DNA of 9,206 nucleotides, from assembly GCA_015258485.1 (NCBI GenBank), contig JABZIF010000035.1:1-9206 (forward strand), given 5' to 3'. Positions 7,606-9,206 of the stretch are shown in pieces. The stretch's first letter is position 1; each line of letters opens with the position of its first letter. The position numbers and the translations under genes are program-made. This DNA is from Atopobiaceae bacterium. GTDB taxonomy: Bacteria; Actinomycetota; Coriobacteriia; Coriobacteriales; Atopobiaceae. A model generated the notes under the pieces. That model searched no databases, had not been told where the DNA came from, and saw only the letters and a list, made by a program, of their open reading frames with translations.

Positions 7606-7861
7606 CTTAAAAGCTTGCATGAACTACTTGTGAAGTTCTTTATAGAGAGTAGATTCTACTTGTAATGTTTTCTCGTTAGAGGTAACCTTACAAGGTATTT
7701 TTGAAGCGGGATTGAATGTGAGTCCCCACCTACACGGCGCTTAAGTAGCTGTCTGGTTAGACAATTTAATTTTGCACGTACTGTGTATTGTCTTCCCAGT
7801 TGCTTATGCACTGGGTTTTTTATTGGTGGACTGCACAATATCCAGAGGGAAGGTGTACAAG
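7606..7861 (+). promoter_or_regulatory. Structured infC leader with antiterminator/terminator switch
   Basis: No gene is visible here. Several foldable elements run from 7606 to the infC start: AGTAG (7648-7652) with CTACT (7656-7660); an arm made of AAGC (7704-7707) with GCTT (7739-7742) around GGGATT (7708-7713) with AGTCCC (7721-7726); and TGTCT (7750-7754) with AGACA (7759-7763). A competing long stem pairs CTGG (7753-7756) with CCAG (7796-7799) and AGACAAT (7759-7765) with ATTGTCT (7787-7793). That stem excludes both the 7750-7763 hairpin and the downstream terminator. A weak promoter candidate (TTTATA 7639-7644, TGTAAT 7661-7666, 16-base gap) could start a separate infC transcript; read-through from tRNA-Leu is the alternative. 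In several bacteria infC-rpmI-rplT is feedback-controlled by L20 through its leader, and this region could serve that purpose. The ligand is inferred, not seen. Confidence 0.6.
7795..7821 (+). terminator. Leader terminator (attenuator) upstream of infC
   Basis: CCCAG (7795-7799), a bulged T, then TGC (7801-7803), pair with GCA (7808-7810) and CTGGG (7811-7815) around a TTAT loop. Six T (7816-7821) follow. It ends 40 bases before the infC start, so transcription stopping here would silence infC-rpmI-rplT unless the upstream antiterminator forms. Confidence 0.8.
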
Positions 7862-7864
7862 ATA
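7850..7864 (+). promoter_or_regulatory. infC ribosome binding site and probable ATA start
   Basis: AAGGTG (7850-7855), which matches the AGGTG part of the Shine-Dalgarno consensus, ends six bases before ATA 7862. The in-frame GTG at 7853 lies inside this site; its own nearest site, AGAGGG (7844-7849), is three bases away, which is too close. No in-frame ATG exists near the conserved N-terminus. Confidence 0.6.
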
Positions 7865-8434
7865 GCAAAGAATGATGGTCCTCGTATTAATGAGGAAATT
7901 ACCGCTCGTACTTGTCGTCTTATTGATGCTGACGGAAGTCAGCTTGGCCTTTTTGGCGTCAGCGACGCTATAAAGAGAGCTCGCGAGCATGGTTTTGATT
8001 TGGTAGAGATTGCTCCAAACGCTGAACCACCTGTATGCAAGATTCTTGATTACAGTAAGTTTAAGTATGAGCAGGCTCGCAAGGCCAAGGCAGCTCGTAA
8101 GAATCAGGTCAAGATCGAAGTCAAAGAGATGAAGTTCCGTCCAAAGATTGATGTGGGCGATTACGAGACTAAAAAAGGCCACGTTTTACGTTTCCTCAAA
8201 AAGGGAGCACGCGTCAAAATTACTATCATGTTCCGAGGACGTGAAATGGCTCACCCAGAGCAAGGACGTATTGTACTTGATCGCCTCGCCGAAGATTTGA
8301 AGCCTTTTGCCACAATTGAGCAAAAACCGCTCATGGAAGGCCGCAATATGCATATGCTCGTTGCTCCAATTAAGGGAGCATTTGATGAGAAGCCTGAGGG
8401 TACTGAAGAGAGCACCACACAGAAGGAGAAGTAA
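7862..8434 (+). CDS. infC: Translation initiation factor IF-3
   Basis: IF3 binds the 30S subunit, keeps 50S away and proofreads start codon-initiator tRNA pairing. From ATA 7862 the product is 190 residues, slightly over the usual 170-180 because of an acidic, polar tail ([15 protein letters not shown]). The N domain begins GPRINEEI and includes [38 protein letters not shown]; then a basic linker helix ([11 protein letters not shown]) and the C domain with [28 protein letters not shown] and the NMHMLVAP end. The open frame extends upstream to a TTG at 7772, but that segment runs through the leader terminator and is unlike IF3. A non-AUG start is typical of infC and lets IF3 repress itself. 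GTG 7853 is the alternative and would add three residues. It is followed one base later by rpmI. Confidence 0.97.
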   Translation: MAKNDGPRINEEITARTCRLIDADGSQLGLFGVSDAIKRAREHGFDLVEIAPNAEPPVCKILDYSKFKYEQARKAKAARKNQVKIEVKEMKFRPKIDVGDYETKKGHVLRFLKKGARVKITIMFRGREMAHPEQGRIVLDRLAEDLKPFATIEQKPLMEGRNMHMLVAPIKGAFDEKPEGTEESTTQKEK

Positions 8435-8435
8435 T

Positions 8436-8636
8436 ATGCCTAAGATGAAGACACATAAGGGTTCGGCAAAGCGTTTCCGCCGTACTGGTACTGGTAAGAT
8501 CATGCGCGCTAAAGCTTTTAAGAGCCACATTCTTACTAAGAAATCTCAGAAGCGCATTCGTGGCTTCCGTAAAGAAGCCGTTCTTTCTACAGGCGATGCA
8601 GCAGTAGTTTCACAGCGCATGGGCGCTAAGAACTAA
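8436..8636 (+). CDS. rpmI: 50S ribosomal protein L35
   Basis: This is a 66-residue, strongly basic protein of the large ribosomal subunit, at the normal family length. It begins [14 protein letters not shown], has the Arg/Lys-rich middle ([13 protein letters not shown]) and ends in [10 protein letters not shown]. The start is set by AAGGAG (8423-8428), seven bases before ATG 8436 and lying inside the last infC codons. The gap to infC is a single base, so the two genes are almost certainly one transcript and probably coupled in translation. The infC-rpmI-rplT order is the conserved bacterial arrangement. Confidence 0.98.
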   Translation: MPKMKTHKGSAKRFRRTGTGKIMRAKAFKSHILTKKSQKRIRGFRKEAVLSTGDAAVVSQRMGAKN

Positions 8637-8672
8637 GCGCGTCAACATTACATTAATAAGGAGTGATTATAT

Positions 8673-9032
8673 ATGGCAAGAGTTAAGCGCGCAGTTGCTG
8701 GTCGTAAAAAGCGTCAGACGCTTGTAGAGCGCACAAAGGGTTATTACGGAACTTCTTCTCGTACTTTTCGCGGTATGAAGGAGCAGGCACAGCATTCTGG
8801 TCAGTATGCTTACCGCGATCGTCGTAACAAGAAGCGTGATTTCCGTGCACTATGGATTCAGCGTATTAACGCTGCAGCACGCATTAATGATCTTTCTTAC
8901 AGCAAGTTTATGCACGGCCTTAAGATTGCTGGCGTTGAGCTTGACCGCAAAGTTCTCGCAGAGATTGCTTACTCTGACGAGCAGGCATTTGCTGATCTTG
9001 CAGAGGTTGCAAAGAAAGCTCTCGCTGAGTAG
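8673..9032 (+). CDS. rplT: 50S ribosomal protein L20
   Basis: L20 is a 23S rRNA-binding protein needed for early 50S assembly and, in several bacteria, the repressor of its own operon. The product is 119 residues, as expected. It starts [14 protein letters not shown], with the long basic N-terminal helix, the conserved [33 protein letters not shown] and [10 protein letters not shown] blocks, and the [13 protein letters not shown]-terminal globular part. A near-consensus ribosome binding site, AAGGAG (8658-8663) followed by TGAT, is nine bases before ATG 8673. It lies 36 bases after rpmI and is the last gene of the unit. If the infC leader is autoregulated, L20 is the most likely effector. Confidence 0.98.
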   Translation: MARVKRAVAGRKKRQTLVERTKGYYGTSSRTFRGMKEQAQHSGQYAYRDRRNKKRDFRALWIQRINAAARINDLSYSKFMHGLKIAGVELDRKVLAEIAYSDEQAFADLAEVAKKALAE

Positions 9033-9125
9033 TTTGGCTCTTACAAACCTACAGTATTGTGCTGTTAGTTGTCTGTAACTTTGTATGTTGAGCCTTGAGC
9101 TGCAATCTAAGTTTTTGATTTATTG

Positions 9126-9156
9126 AGAGTCGTATCAGATTGATGCGGCTCTTTTT
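9126..9156 (+). terminator. Intrinsic terminator of the infC-rpmI-rplT operon
   Basis: A 12-bp stem, 9126-9137 with 9141-9152, has two G-T wobbles and no mismatches, and closes a three-base loop (GAT). It is followed by T152-T156 of the 9100s, that is T9152-T9156. It lies about 95 bases after the rplT stop. Nothing else recognisable is seen between 9033 and 9125 or from 9157 to the window end. Confidence 0.92.
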
Positions 9157-9206
9157 GTAGCTGGTTGGTTGCCGTCGAGGGCGGATCGCTGGTTTGGACA
9201 TTGGCT

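Noticed and set aside
7685..7702. Terminator for tRNA-Leu: ACCT/AGGT hairpin followed by five T
   Set aside because: A four-base stem is too weak to call; it may be part of the leader fold.
7772..7861. N-terminal extension of IF3 from TTG 7772
   Set aside because: The segment runs through the attenuator hairpin and T-run, and the peptide has no resemblance to IF3.
9157..9206. Possible start or tail of another gene at the window end
   Set aside because: Only 50 bases are present; neither strand gives a recognisable peptide or a start with a ribosome binding site.

Overview
The window looks like core chromosome of a moderately AT-leaning actinobacterium. The best guess is the Coriobacteriia (Atopobium/Lancefieldella/Fannyhessea/Olsenella type). 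That guess rests on a RecJ fused to a DEAH-box helicase, a Gram-positive-style bifunctional Rel enzyme, and the AT-leaning codon choice; it is from family knowledge and was not checked by a search. All genes are on the + strand. No transposon, phage, CRISPR or classical defence genes were seen.

Layout. (1) 1-765: the 3' two-thirds of tgt (tRNA-guanine transglycosylase), closed by a clear intrinsic terminator (822-858). (2) About 860-7446: a tightly packed three-gene unit. It holds a 1117-residue RecJ nuclease-helicase fusion, a bifunctional (p)ppGpp synthetase/hydrolase (rel), and a metallo-beta-lactamase-fold hydrolase with a His/Cys-rich repeat at its N-terminus. The reading frames overlap by 8 and 11 bases, with strong ribosome binding sites inside the preceding genes, so they are probably co-transcribed and translationally coupled. 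A short GC-rich region with hairpins precedes recJ and raises a start-codon question. (3) 7447-7605: a promoter and a tRNA-Leu(CAA) gene with encoded CCA. (4) 7606-9156: a structured leader of about 250 bases ending in an intrinsic terminator that competes with an antiterminator, followed by infC-rpmI-rplT (IF3, L35, L20) and a strong final terminator (9126-9156).

How it fits together. The window is mostly translation and genome maintenance: tRNA modification (tgt), a tRNA, IF3 and two 50S proteins, the stringent-response enzyme that senses stalled ribosomes, and a recombination nuclease. The most noteworthy points are the RecJ-helicase architecture, the metal-binding-type extension on the hydrolase, and the infC leader with mutually exclusive folds just before a probable non-AUG (ATA) start codon. 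The last 50 bases (9157-9206) and the 75 bases between the hydrolase and tRNA-Leu hold no gene that I can recognise; the latter carries the tRNA promoter.
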